Positions 52,108 to 62,651 of a stretch of DNA of 64,000 bases are shown in pieces. Numbering within the stretch: the stretch's first letter is position 1; each line of letters starts with the position of its first letter. The notes under the pieces are model-generated. The model saw only the letters and a list, made by a program, of their open reading frames with translations. It was not told where the DNA came from and did not search any database. The position numbers and the translations under genes were made by a program. Location: positions 186,001 through 250,000 of the forward strand of contig CALYLX010000142.1 in assembly GCA_944990035.1 (NCBI GenBank), written 5' to 3'. The stretch comes from Clitopilus passeckerianus (lineage: Eukaryota; Basidiomycota; Agaricomycetes; Agaricales; Entolomataceae).

Positions 52108-52576
52108 TGTTATGATTTTGCTTACATGTTTTTCCTTACATACCCCGGCCCGCTTACCTATGCACGATTACTCACATATGCTGTGCATCACTGCGCATTT
52201 TTCATCTTTTTCCATGCTTACTCCGCATCTCTCACAATCGTGAGAGACTTATACCTTATCTGACTCTTTCTGACTCATGTACTTACTCATCATGCTGCGC
52301 ATGACTCATTACTTACTCAGTATGCTGCGCATGCGCTATATTTAGAACTACTAGATAGGTATATAAACCTGTACCATTTGGTCAAGGCTCCTCAGCTTGA
52401 CCTAGGCAATCTATGTACCTAACTGCTTAGTTCTCTACTTTGCCTTTTAGTCCCTTGCTTCGTCAATCTCACCAGGTCGTCAGTACAGCTGCAGCTGCTG
52501 ACAAATCTCTGTCTTTGTTTATCAAAGACATCGAGTGTAAACAGTATTACCTAAGTTGTTAGGCTCTGCCTTAACA
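52108..52576 (+). repeat. Solo LTR of the A family inside the copia element
   Basis: It is 469 bp long, TGTTATG...TTAACA, with duplication AATCC (52103-52107 and 52577-52581). The central palindrome has one CpG changed to CpA. No internal region is left, so it arose by LTR-LTR recombination. Confidence 0.95.
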
Positions 52577-52581
52577 AATCC

Positions 52582-54923
52582 CTTCGACAGATTTGGAGGA
52601 TGATACCCCAGATCAACCTATTCCTGAAGAAATGGAGGATAATGATAACTCTGGAACGGCTCCAGGACCATCACATCCAAGTGATCACGCTTCACATGAT
52701 CACTCCCTCTCCTCTTCTCCCTCTCCACCTTCCTCTCCGCGCTTATCAAGCAAGGATAAGGGTAAACGGTCCTACAGACCTAACCCGATGGAAGAGAATG
52801 CTCCAAGTGATCCTAATCCGGACACATGGACTCCACCTCACACAATTCCATCACGGAACAACTTTGACCCTCAGAATAGCCGAGGTGATTCTTCGAACAC
52901 CACTGAGCCACGTCGAGGTACACATGTGAGGAACATTACTCGAAGACTGGGTAATATCTACGGCGAAGACCAGTTACCTTCTGAAATATTGAAGGAAACT
53001 ATTGCATCGGAGCGAAAATGGAAACGCACTGTAGGCATTCCAAATGAACACCGGCTATACGCACCGAACCTACCAAAGCCAAAGAGAAAGAGCAATCAAT
53101 CATCTTCTCAAACGACTTCAACCAGGCCAGATGCACTGGTTACTAGCGAACAACCTCCAAGCAATACCGTAGATAAAGGAGAGATAGGCAATAACATGGA
53201 TACATCTCCGGATGATCATCCAAAGAATCAACAACCTAATAATGAAGATCAAATGGATGTTGATCTCGCCTGGTTGCACAATGCGTGCAAGGATGGAGGA
53301 GAGCCTCTAATCCAATACTTGCTCCATCAGGCTAATATGACTATGTCATTTGATGAGAATGCACCACCGGATTATGCACTTCTATCTGATGGAAAGAACC
53401 GTCTTCCATCAAACATTTGCGAAAAGCAATTTTGTGATATTGCTCAACTGCCAAAAGCAGAGCAACAGGAATGGATGAAAGCGGCACAATTGGAATTAGA
53501 GGCACTCCGAGAACGTGACGTTTTTGAACTTGTTGATTTGCCTAAAGGCCGTAAAGTGGTCAAAAACTGCTGGGTCTTTGACATCAAAACTGATGGTCGG
53601 AAAAAGGCTAGACTCATTGCCAAAGGTTTCTCACAGATCGAGGGTATAGATTTTGATGAGATCTTTTCCCCGGTTGTACAATTTGAGACTGTGCGCCTAT
53701 TATTTGCCCTTGCAGCTTTAGAAGGCTGGCACATAGAAGGTGTTGATGTCAAATCCGCTTTCTTATATGGACTACTCAATGAGGAAATCTATATGTCACA
53801 ACCTGAAGGTTTCGCTGTCAAAAGCCAAGAACACAAAGTCTTGCATCTCAAAAGAGCTCTATACGGGCTTAAGCAAGCATCACTCTCGTGGTGGCGAGAA
53901 ATGTCAAAGTCAATGGAAGCACTTGGCTTCAAACGCACTATCTCTGATGCCGGTGTGTTCGTTTACCGAACCAAAGATGGCAAGATAGTCATTGCCATTG
54001 TCTATGTTGATGACACCCTGTTCTTCGGATCAGATTGGAACCTTGTTCTGAAGAAAAAATCCGAATTTATGAAGAAGTGGGAGTGTCGTGACCTTGGAGA
54101 AGCTAAGGAATTCCTACGCATGAGAATATCTCGGACCGGTAACACGATCAAACTTGATCAGGTACTATACCTCAAAAAAGTCCTACAGCGTTTTGGAATG
54201 ACTAATGCTAAACCTGCTCCGACACCGCTACCAACTGGTTGGAAGCCCAAGGCTAACGCTCAGGCTCCAGACCCACAACTTCATTCACAGTTTCAATCTG
54301 TGATCGGATCACTGCTGTATCTGATGCTGGGCACCCGACCGGACATCGCTTATACTGTAATCAAGTTGTCGCAGTTCTCTGCTAATCCCTCCAAGGAACA
54401 TCCTGACAAGAGTAAATATATACTACGATGCCTTATTGGAACTCAAGAATATGCTCTTGTCTATGACGGTGCATCCAATAAAGGTTTAGTGGCATTCACA
54501 GACAGTGATTGGGCATCTGACGAGAATACCCGCCGATCTGTATCTGGATTTTTCATGAAACTTGCTAATGGTATCATCTGTTGGCAATCATGTGCACAAA
54601 AAACAATTGCACTCTTGTTTACTGAAGCCGAATATATGGCATTGTCCGACACATGTCGACAAGTCACATGGCTTTAATCTCTCCTTTCCGAGATCGGGAT
54701 TGAATATGATACGACACCTATTGCTGGTGACAACCAAGGGTCGTTATTCATTGCTTCAAACCCTGTTCAGGAAAAACGAACGAAACACATTAATATTCGC
54801 TATCACTATATTCGTGAATGCATTGAAAATGGCATTGTCAATGTTGAGTTCATACCAGGAGAAAAAAACCCAGCAGATATGTTCACCAAGAACCTAGGAC
54901 ATGTCAAATTCAAAAAATTTTGA
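52582..54923 (+). pseudogene. Copia reverse transcriptase and RNase H
   Basis: A long open frame (52593-54677) starts with a Ser/Pro-rich connection. The RT core includes WVFDIKTDGRKKARLIAKGF, VDVKSAFLYGLLNEEIYM, LKRALYGLKQA and the catalytic YVDDTLFF (near 54003-54026). RNase H has AFTDSDWASDENTRRSVSG and TEAEYMAL. A TAA at 54676, from a CAA, cuts the C-terminus, which otherwise runs to TGA 54921-54923 with KHINIRYHYIRE and NPADMFTKNL. The frame is otherwise intact. Confidence 0.92.
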
Positions 54924-55000
54924 AGCCAATTAGGACTTGAGTTCTACTCGTCCAAGTCATCCGCTCAGAAAACTACCTAGTTGTTCTTAGCGAGGGGGCG

Positions 55001-55415
55001 TGTTGAACTTGACGCGTCTCACATCTTTGTCACATGAACAGTCACGTGACACAACATGACTACAAATCACATTACTTGATTGCGTCATTATCACGATATA
55101 CACACGTGGAGCATTACAAATACTTCTAGCACTTTCCGCTCCACAATTACATCATCATGACTCACGTATGACTCATTCTTCGTCATTCCTTGTGTATTCC
55201 GTACTATATTTAGCACAGAACATTCTAGATATGCTTACATATACATGGTCTGTGCACTTTATCCTGTTGTATAAATACTAGCAGTAGTTTACCTCAATAC
55301 AACAAGGAGTTCTACTTCTTTTCTCTCTAGTTCGCTCTCACAGCCTCACTTACACTCTACCCCAGGTTAGTAGCCTATCTGCACCTTCCCTTGCTGGGGG
55401 TGTGTCTGTTCAACA
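55001..55415 (+). repeat. 3' LTR of the copia element
   Basis: TGTTGAAC...TTCAACA, preceded by the purine tract AGCGAGGGGGCG and followed by the duplication ATGGC. Confidence 0.95.
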
Positions 55416-55420
55416 ATGGC

Positions 55421-56225
55421 CTGGGCCGCGATGATGACATAGATGACAAACAAAATGAAAGCAATGACATTGTCAATGTCTGCCTCCACAGATGTAACAT
55501 CTGAACCATCGCGGTGGAATTGGTTGGTTGGCGAGGTATCCGGTACGCGGCGCCTTCTGGGACAAGATTGTTGAGGAAGAGGCTTCACCAGAGTCGGCGA
55601 ATCTGAATCGGGTGGGCTTTCGAATGCGGAGAGGTAGGGTGTCGCTGGTCGTGACATTGGGATTGATGTTCTCTTTGTTATTATCTTGTTCTTCAGGGTT
55701 AGTCTTGACGAATGGGTTATGTTTGATTTTTGCAGCGGTTTCTAAGTCGACGACTGGGGGGAATTCTTGGAGGGTTCCTCAAACCTGACGTGGTGTGAGA
55801 ATTGTCGGTTCTTCGGTGGTTTGATCTTCCTCAGGCCCCCAGGGATTGGCGGCAAGGGTTTCAAAATCTGTCTCCTTCGGGTTGGGGAACCAACTTCGTC
55901 GCTCAGGATAGTGCTGATCGAGGAAGGCTGTACCTCCGGCAGCAAAGAAGAGGTCGGTGAGGGTTTCCTCCGTGCATTGATCAGAGCTGTCAAGAGCTTG
56001 ATCAAGTTCTTCAAGGGTTTTCGAATATAGGTGGCGTAGATGAGCCACTTCGTTGCGGAATTCAGTTCTTCGGTTGTGGTAGGCTGAGCCTCGCTCTGCC
56101 ACTTCAGTGAGGGGGTTGTCGTCGCTGCTCCAGGCAGTGTTTGTATGGAGCGCCATAACAGCGGAATCGGTTTTGAAGGTGTTAAGGATGATGGTACAGT
56201 CGTAGGAGGAGACATTGGAAGGCAT
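55421..56225 (-). pseudogene. Accessory 3' ORFs of chromovirus B
   Basis: Minus-strand ATG 56225 opens 148 codons in the Pol frame, 19 codons after a Pol stop. They contain a helical segment (LRHLYSKTLEELDQALDS) and ETLTDLFFAAGGTAFLDQHYP...ETLAANPWGPEE. A second, +1 frame from ATG 55657 gives PATPYLSAFESPPDSDSPTLV, a basic PRRRRVPDT stretch and the helix VIAFILFVIYVIIAAQAI. Across the copia insertion it continues at 48209-48165 in frame to TAG, ending like the A copy (HNAT then stop). The small ORF is therefore about 100 residues and tail-anchored, and was intact when copia inserted. Confidence 0.75.
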
Positions 56226-56289
56226 TATAAGAGAAGTTTTGTTTGTTTGGTGGATTACTGTGGTGCAGTTGATGGGGTTTTACCGAATG

Positions 56290-57770
56290 TTCTTCCTCTT
56301 CTTATATGCTTCAAGGGTTTTCTTGGCATTCTTGAGATTTCCCATAGGTTCCCAAGAGTTCTCCGATGTCGGATATCCTTTCCATTTGATCTTGTAAAGG
56401 ATTCTCCCATGATGTCGTTTGTGTGCGACAATTTCTTCAACTTCCTATTCTTTCTTCTTGATTGATGAGATCAGGTGGCGGTTCTAGGAAGTTGGGTCCA
56501 TGTGTCTCGGTTTCCTTGTATGGTGTGAGGAGGGTGGCGTGGAATACAGGGTGAATTTTCTATGCTCGGGGTAGTTCTAATTTGTAGGTCAGCGGACCTA
56601 GCACTTCTTTGATCGTAAAGGGGCCTTCTTGTCATGGCATGAACTTCTTTGAGTAGTATGCCAGTTTTAGGTTGGTTGCTTCCAGCCACACCTTCTGTCC
56701 TTGCTCAAATGGTTTGAAGTTGCTTCGGATGCGTTCGGCCATCTTTCGTCTTGCAAGTTCATGAGCAGCCGCAGCTTCGTTTCGTGCCTGTTGGAGTTCT
56801 TTCATTCGGGTTTCCGCAGCTGGAACATTGGTTTTCTGATATGGAAGGGGAATGGCGCGTGGTTCTGCTCCATTCATTAAATAGAATGGAGTTCGTGCGG
56901 TGACAGCGTGAACTTGTTTGTTGTGGGCAAATTCCATCAGGGGAATTAGTTCTAGCCATTTCTTGGGGTTGTTGGTGCAGAATAGTTGGAGATAAGCGCC
57001 AATATCTTGATTGACGCGTTCAGTTTCTCCGTCAGCTTGGGGGTGGTATGCAATTGTTAGGGAAAGCTTGATTCCCAGGAGCCGTCCTAGTTCTTGAAAT
57101 ACTTTGGATGCGAATTGTGGACCTCTGTCAAATATCAGTTTGTCGGGAAGTCCAAATCTTCTGTAAACAGCATCCAAGTAGTTATTGGCAGTGCCTAGGG
57201 CATCGATGGTCTTTTTGCAAGGGATTAAAATTACCCCCTTACTAAGGCCATGGTCTACCACAACCATGAGTGAGTCGTATCCATTAACCTCAGGGAGATC
57301 CGTAATGAAATCTGTAGAGGCAAGTTCAAAGGGTCGTGTGGCGATAGATTTGACTGGGTTTAGGGGAGGTGCCGTGGGATGTGTATTGACCTTCATCTGT
57401 TGGCAAGGTGCGCATCCATCAATATAGGACCCGACAGTTCCAAACATTCTGGGCCACCAATAATGTTTGGAAATTAATTCCATCATTTTGAATGCTCCGG
57501 GGTGTCTGGCCATAGGTGCGTCATGATACTTCTGTATGAGGCTTCGTCATAGGGTAGCATCATTAGGGACGTAGCATTGTCCCCTGAAGAAGAGGAGAGA
57601 GTCCTCTACCTTCCAGTCGGCTAAAGCTGATTTGATCAGAGTAGAGTGGTTCTTCAGATGTCGTATTGCTTCAGTGAAGAATTTGTCTTTCATCATGCGT
57701 TTGGCAAATCCCGCCTTAAGTTTGGTGTCAATTGCTTGGATGAAGAGTTTATCAGGTAGCATGGTGATAT
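56290..57770 (-). pseudogene. Integrase and chromodomain of chromovirus B
   Basis: A 293-codon minus-strand frame (57513-56632) has CAPCQQMK of the zinc domain, the catalytic Asp in STDFITDLPE, Asp in FDRGPQFASK and Glu in YHPQADGETERVNQD. After a break near 56635 the C-terminal part includes a chromodomain (EEIVAHKRHHGRILYKIKWKGYP, about 56440-56330). The N-terminal H2C2 part (57762-57547) is in another frame. Confidence 0.85.
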
Positions 57771-57807
57771 CTTTGTTGTTGGTGTCGTGGTCTAGAATGT
57801 GATCTGC

Positions 57808-59160
57808 TCATTGGGATAGTTCGTCAGATTGGATCATCTGAGTTCCTGGTACATGAACTAGGTTCAGGTCATATTGGGAGAGGAGTAAACTCCATCGTGC
57901 TTGTCGTCGGCTAAGCTTCTGTGGCATTTGGTAGTAGGTCAGGTTCTTATGGTCGGAGAATACCGTGACAGGGTGGGCTGATCCTTGTAGATAGTGTCGC
58001 CAAGTTTCCAGTGCTCTGACTATAGCGAGTAGTTCCCTGTCGTAGATTTCGTAGTTCTGTTCAGTTGGGGTGAAGGAGTGGGAAATGTATCCACAAGGGT
58101 GCCAGTCGTTATTTTCATCGCGTTGGCGTAGCACTGCTCCTGTTGCCCACTTGGATGCATCACATTCAATGGTGAATGGTTTCGTTGGGTCGGGCATCGT
58201 GAGTATGGGCGTCTCTGCGAACCTTTTCTTCAGAGCTTCGAATGCTTCTTCTTGTTCCTTTCCCCATATAAAGGGCCGATTTTTCTTGGTGAGATCATTC
58301 AGGGGTCGGGCTAGTTCCGCATATTTCCCTATAAACCTTCGATAGAAGTTACCAAATCCCAAAAAGGACCGAACTTCTTTTACGGTGGTCGGGGTTGGCC
58401 ATTTCTTTATCCCATCGAGTTTGGTCAGGTCCATGTGGATCTTGTCTGGCGATATGATCATTCCAAGGAATTCAACTTCTGTCATATTGAATTTGCATTT
58501 CTCAGCCTTAAGGAACAGGTTGTGTTCTATTAGCCTTTGGAGTACCCGTTTGGTGCATTTCTTGTGTTCTCTTGGGTCTTTGGAGAAGAGTAACATGTCA
58601 TCCATGTAAATGATTAACCATCCTTCATCGATCATGTCTCTGAAAATGTGGTTCATCATTGCTTGAAATGTGGCTGGGGAGTTACATACATAGTCCAAAG
58701 AACATGACGGTGGGTTCAAACAAGCCTCGGTTTGTTTTGAAGACTGCTTTCCACTCGTCACCTTCTTTAATCTGGACATTATGATATCCCCATCGGATGT
58801 CTAGTTTCGTGAAAATCTTTGCTCCTTTGAGTTTGTCGAGTAGGTCGCTGACTAGTGGTAAAAGGTAGGCATTCTTGACAGTACCACTGTTGAGGTACCG
58901 GTAATCTTGGCAGGGTCGTAGTGCATTTGCTTCTTTCTTTGCTACAAAGAAAAAGGGTGATGCTTGGGGTGATTTTGAAGGTCAGATGTATCTTTTCTGT
59001 AAGTTTTCTTCGAGAAATTTGTCCATTTTGGCTTGCTCCTTTGGGTTGAGGGGATAGACCTTGCAGTCTTTTGGGACAAAATCAGGTTTGAGATCAATGG
59101 CATGATCCCAGGGTCGTGATAGAGGGAATCGTTCTGATGCTTCTTTCTCAAAGACTTTCT
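57808..59160 (-). pseudogene. Reverse transcriptase and RNase H of chromovirus B
   Basis: The 323-codon frame 58779-57808 has [15 protein letters not shown], the catalytic [21 protein letters not shown], then RNase H ([24 protein letters not shown]). The N-terminal RT ([24 protein letters not shown]...SPFFFVAKK) lies upstream in other frames with stops. It is clearly homologous to A but diverged. Confidence 0.88.
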
Positions 59161-59199
59161 TGAATTCGTGGTATTCAGGGGGAATCAGGTCTTCAAGTC

Positions 59200-59850
59200 T
59201 TTTCTCGACTTCTTCGGTCTTCTGATGTTCTAAAGCCTGGGAGATGGATGTCTTTGCATGGATCCAGACGTTCTGGGTTGGTATGAATCATAGTGATCCT
59301 CTGTCGCGGGTAATTCGGGAGATGTTGGCAGCTCGGATTGGACGTGATTCTTCTGTTGCGGCTAGTCATCTGATCTGGACTCGGGCAAGGGCTGTGCGTA
59401 GCGGGGATGTTTTGACGCATTTGGGATTAATGAATAGTGTCCTCTTTTGCCAGTTGATTTCTGGATTCATTCGCTTCAGCCATAGGAGTCCAAGGATCAG
59501 GTGTTCATTCCCTAATCTGGTGACCAGGCACCGCTCTGACACCTTGTGTTTCCCTATTCCTATATCGACCCAAGTGTAATGAGTGATTTGCCCTGTTTTG
59601 TTGATAGTGCCGTCAACATTTTTGGCAGTGAGAGGTTGTCGGAGGGGATGTGTTTTGATTCAATGGTGAGCGACAAATTCTTTGTCAATGAATAGTCCTT
59701 GAGCACCTGAGTCGACTAGTGCTTTGGTTTTAACGGTTCTTTCTTCGTTCGGGGCAGAGACCTTTATGGGTAGACGCATAGATTTATCAAAAGGTTCTGC
59801 ATACGACATAGAAGAAATCAGTGTTAAGACGGGTTCAGACGTTGATACTG
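59200..59850 (-). pseudogene. Protease region of chromovirus B
   Basis: On the minus strand, around 59735-59700, the aspartic protease motif reads ALVDSGAQGLFID. It is followed by NVDGTINKTGQITHYTW and LGNEHLILG, matching the A protease. A stop interrupts the reading near 59670. Confidence 0.75.
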
Positions 59851-59859
59851 GCCACAGTT

Positions 59860-60636
59860 CTAAAAATCCTCATCGAGCTCCTCCCAGAACTTGTCTAGTT
59901 CTTCTGCTTCCAATGCTCTGATGGTCCGGACAAAATCTTTGATGTTTTTCTTGTCATAAGAATTGGTGCTAGTGGATTGCTTTCCTCCTCTGCGTTCCGG
60001 GCATTCTCGAGAGCGATGTCCTTTCTTGAAACAACGGAAGCATTTCCCTTCCTTCATTAACTCCTTTCTCTTTTCAAAAGATAAGGCGTCAATGTCCATA
60101 GCGTTTGGGTCTGCCGTGGTATGGGTGTTGTGGGAGTTTGCATGGGCAATAGGGGGAAGTCCTCTGTTGCGGCAGATGACATTCTGTCCTCAACACCATT
60201 GTGCATCAAATCGGGCGGCATGGTCATACCATCCATCGATTGTTGTGGGAAGAGTGGGGAGGTTATAGATCTTCTCAATGATCTTGGAGTTGAGTCCTTT
60301 CTGAAAGAATTCAATTTTTGCCTTTTCGTCGGAAATTCCCGAGGCAGCGATAAGGACTTTAAATTGAGAGATGTAGTCATCAATTTGTCCTTTCTGAGTG
60401 AGAGCATCTAAAGATGCAAATGCTTGTCCTTCTCCATCTACTGGGAAAAAGGCGTTGACGAATTTTTTTTCGAACTGCTTGAAGTCAGGAAAGGTAATGT
60501 CGTTATCTTTGTCACTGTAGTTCTGGCAGAAAAATCGTTTCCATGCCAAGGCGGTTCTCTTTTTCAAAAAGGAAAGTGCAAAGGCAATCTGTTTGTTGTT
60601 GTCATCATAGATGTGTTGATTTAGGGTCAGGTACAT
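59860..60636 (-). pseudogene. Gag of chromovirus B, truncated by the A2 insertion
   Basis: The frame 60636-60190 covers the capsid region (IAFALSFLKKRTALAWKRFF, TQKGQIDDYISQFKVLIAASG). The frame 60099-59860 has the zinc knuckle CFRCFKKGHRSREC and an acidic end. The two are separated by a frame change near 60190-60100. The N-terminus is missing because chromovirus A2 lies at 60639. Confidence 0.85.
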
Positions 60637-60638
60637 CT

Positions 60639-61123
60639 TGTTATGATTTTGCTTACATGTTTCTCCTTACATACCCCAGCCCGCTTACCTATGCACGATT
60701 ACTCACATATGCTGCGCATCACTGCGCATTTTTCACCTTTTTCCATGCTTACTCCGCATCTCTCACGATCGTGAGAGACTTATACCTTATCTGACTCTTT
60801 CTGACTCACATCGAGTCATACTGACTCATGTACTTACTCATCATGCTGTGCATGACTCATTACTTACTCAGCATGCTGCGCATGCGCTATATTTAGAACT
60901 ACTAGATAGGTATATAAACCTGTACCATTTGGTCAAGGCTCCTCAGCTTGACCTAGGCAATCTACCTAACTGCTTAGTTCTCTACTTCGCCTTTAAGTCT
61001 CTTGCTTCGTCAATCTCACCAGGTCGTCAGTACAGCCGCAGCTGCTGACAAATCTCTGTCTTTGTTTATCAAAGACATCGAGCGTAAACAGTATTACCTA
61101 AGTTGTTAGGCTCTGCCTTAACA
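60639..61123 (+). repeat. 5' LTR of chromovirus A2
   Basis: It is 485 bp, longer than the A1 LTR because of an extra ACTCA repeat near 60807-60830. The perfect palindrome lies at 60759-60778, the predicted RNA start CAGCTTGACCT at 60944-60954, and its complement AGGTCAAGCTG at 61126-61136. Confidence 0.95.
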
Positions 61124-61278
61124 AAAGGTCAAGCTGTTCAGAAGGCCCGCTCATTGTTAGCGCAGGCCCACCCCACGACAACACAGCAGAAGCACGCAAC
61201 AGGCCGATTGCCGTTGCGGCTACCACTCAGTCACCACAGTTGTACACAGGGCAGACCACCCGCCATGAAATACCACTC

Positions 61279-62651
61279 TAGTAGAAGGAACCAACAACGT
61301 CTACAAGTTCACTAACGGAAGCTACTGCGGTTTTAATCACAACAATAACCGCTGGTGCTACGCCTCACTCTCCCTTGGCAAATTCACATTCACCACCGTT
61401 GCCGTTGAAAACAGACACTTCCACGCTCTAGACTTCCCTACCCCTGAACGACCTCATAAGACCCCTGCTATTGTCCGAGCCCAACGAGAACACAACATTG
61501 AAGTAGACGAGGAGGAACAGCGACGCTTCGCACCATTACCCACAGCAATATCCAGGAACCCATCACTAGTCCCGTCTACCAGCGCTTCTGTCTTGCCCGA
61601 AGAGGAAGAAGAAGAACACCAAGTACAACAACAGCTAGAGGAGAGCCCCACAGCTGAGCCAGAGGAGCGCCCCAGTGCAGAAACAATTGAACCAGAGACC
61701 AATTTCGATTTCGACTACGAAATGTCACAAGACAACAACAACAAGAAGAACATTGGAGCCAAACCCCAAACGTTCTCCGGAGACCGATCCAAGACCAGAA
61801 AGTTCATTCAGGAACTTGAAGACTACCTCATCCTAAACAACCTCAACCAACTCGAAGATGACAAGAAGATTCGCATCGCCCTATCCTTCCTCAAAGAAGG
61901 AACTGCAGCAGCATGGGGATTAGAATTTCACGATAAATACTCAGCAGCTGAAAGGAAAGCCACCTACGCTGAATTTATCAGCCAATTCAAAGAAGCCTTT
62001 TCCCCTACCGACGACAAAGCTGCCGCACTTCTCCAACTCAAAGCCTTACGACAGGATGGGACAGCTGACGAATTTGTCACCGTCTTCAAGAATATTTTTG
62101 CACGAACTGATCTCAGCGGTGACACTGCAAAGATCGAGATCTTCATGGAAGGACTTACTCCCAAACTCCGAGAGAAAATTCTCTTTTCCGACTCCCCTCC
62201 TACCACATTCGATGATTGGGTCAAGAAAGCTGTCCAGTTTGACAGCAACTGGCGACGTGCTAAGACAATCATGGGACATACCCGTATCATCAAGACATCT
62301 GATATGGTCAAAGGTGCTTACAAAACACCTACTGGAGCCCGAGACCCAATGGCTATGGATGTTGATCGTTTCACCACTGATCCACCCAAACGCCGCCTCA
62401 CCCAGGAGGAAAGAGAACATCACAAGAAGAACAACTTGTGCTACTATTGCTCCAAGAAAGGTCACACAATCCAACAATGTCTTCAAAGGAAGAATTTTGG
62501 AAAAACCTACCCTAGCAACAACGACAGCCGATTCCACAAGAAACCTGAGAAGGGAGCCGAGTTGATCAAATATGTCAGAGCAGTCCTAGCTGACATGCCC
62601 CAAGAAGAAGCCGCTGAATTCTACACCGAAGCAGAGGCTGAGGGTTTTTAA
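61279..62651 (+). pseudogene. Gag of chromovirus A2
   Basis: The frame is open through the acidic stretch, the capsid region and the zinc knuckle CYYCSKKGHTIQQC (near 62440), with no break at the site where A1 is shifted. It ends early at a TAA at 62649-62651, where one extra T follows EGF; A1 reads on there. A TGA near 61266 replaces the CGA of A1 at the 5' side, so translation must start after that point or by another route. Confidence 0.88.

Larger units (their letters stand above)
48210..55415 (+). mobile_element. Ty1/copia LTR retrotransposon, complete but mutated
   Basis: Two LTRs of 415 bp (48210-48624 and 55001-55415), target duplication ATGGC (48205-48209 and 55416-55420), and the copia domain order gag, protease, integrase, RT, RNase H. 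It is inserted in the accessory ORF of chromovirus B. By eye the LTRs differ at about a dozen sites, nearly all transitions. A solo LTR (52108-52576) splits its integrase-RT region. Confidence 0.95.
47210..60638 (-). mobile_element. Ty3/gypsy chromovirus B, minus strand, nested and 5'-truncated in this window
   Basis: Read on the minus strand: gag (60636-59860), protease, RT/RNase H, integrase, chromodomain, accessory ORFs (56225-55421 plus 48209-48165), purine tract, 3' LTR (48099-47210). It is interrupted by a copia element (48210-55415) and a solo LTR (47606-48039). A second A-family element is inserted in gag at 60638/60639, so the 5' LTR must lie beyond the window. Many frames are broken, consistent with age. 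Confidence 0.9.
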
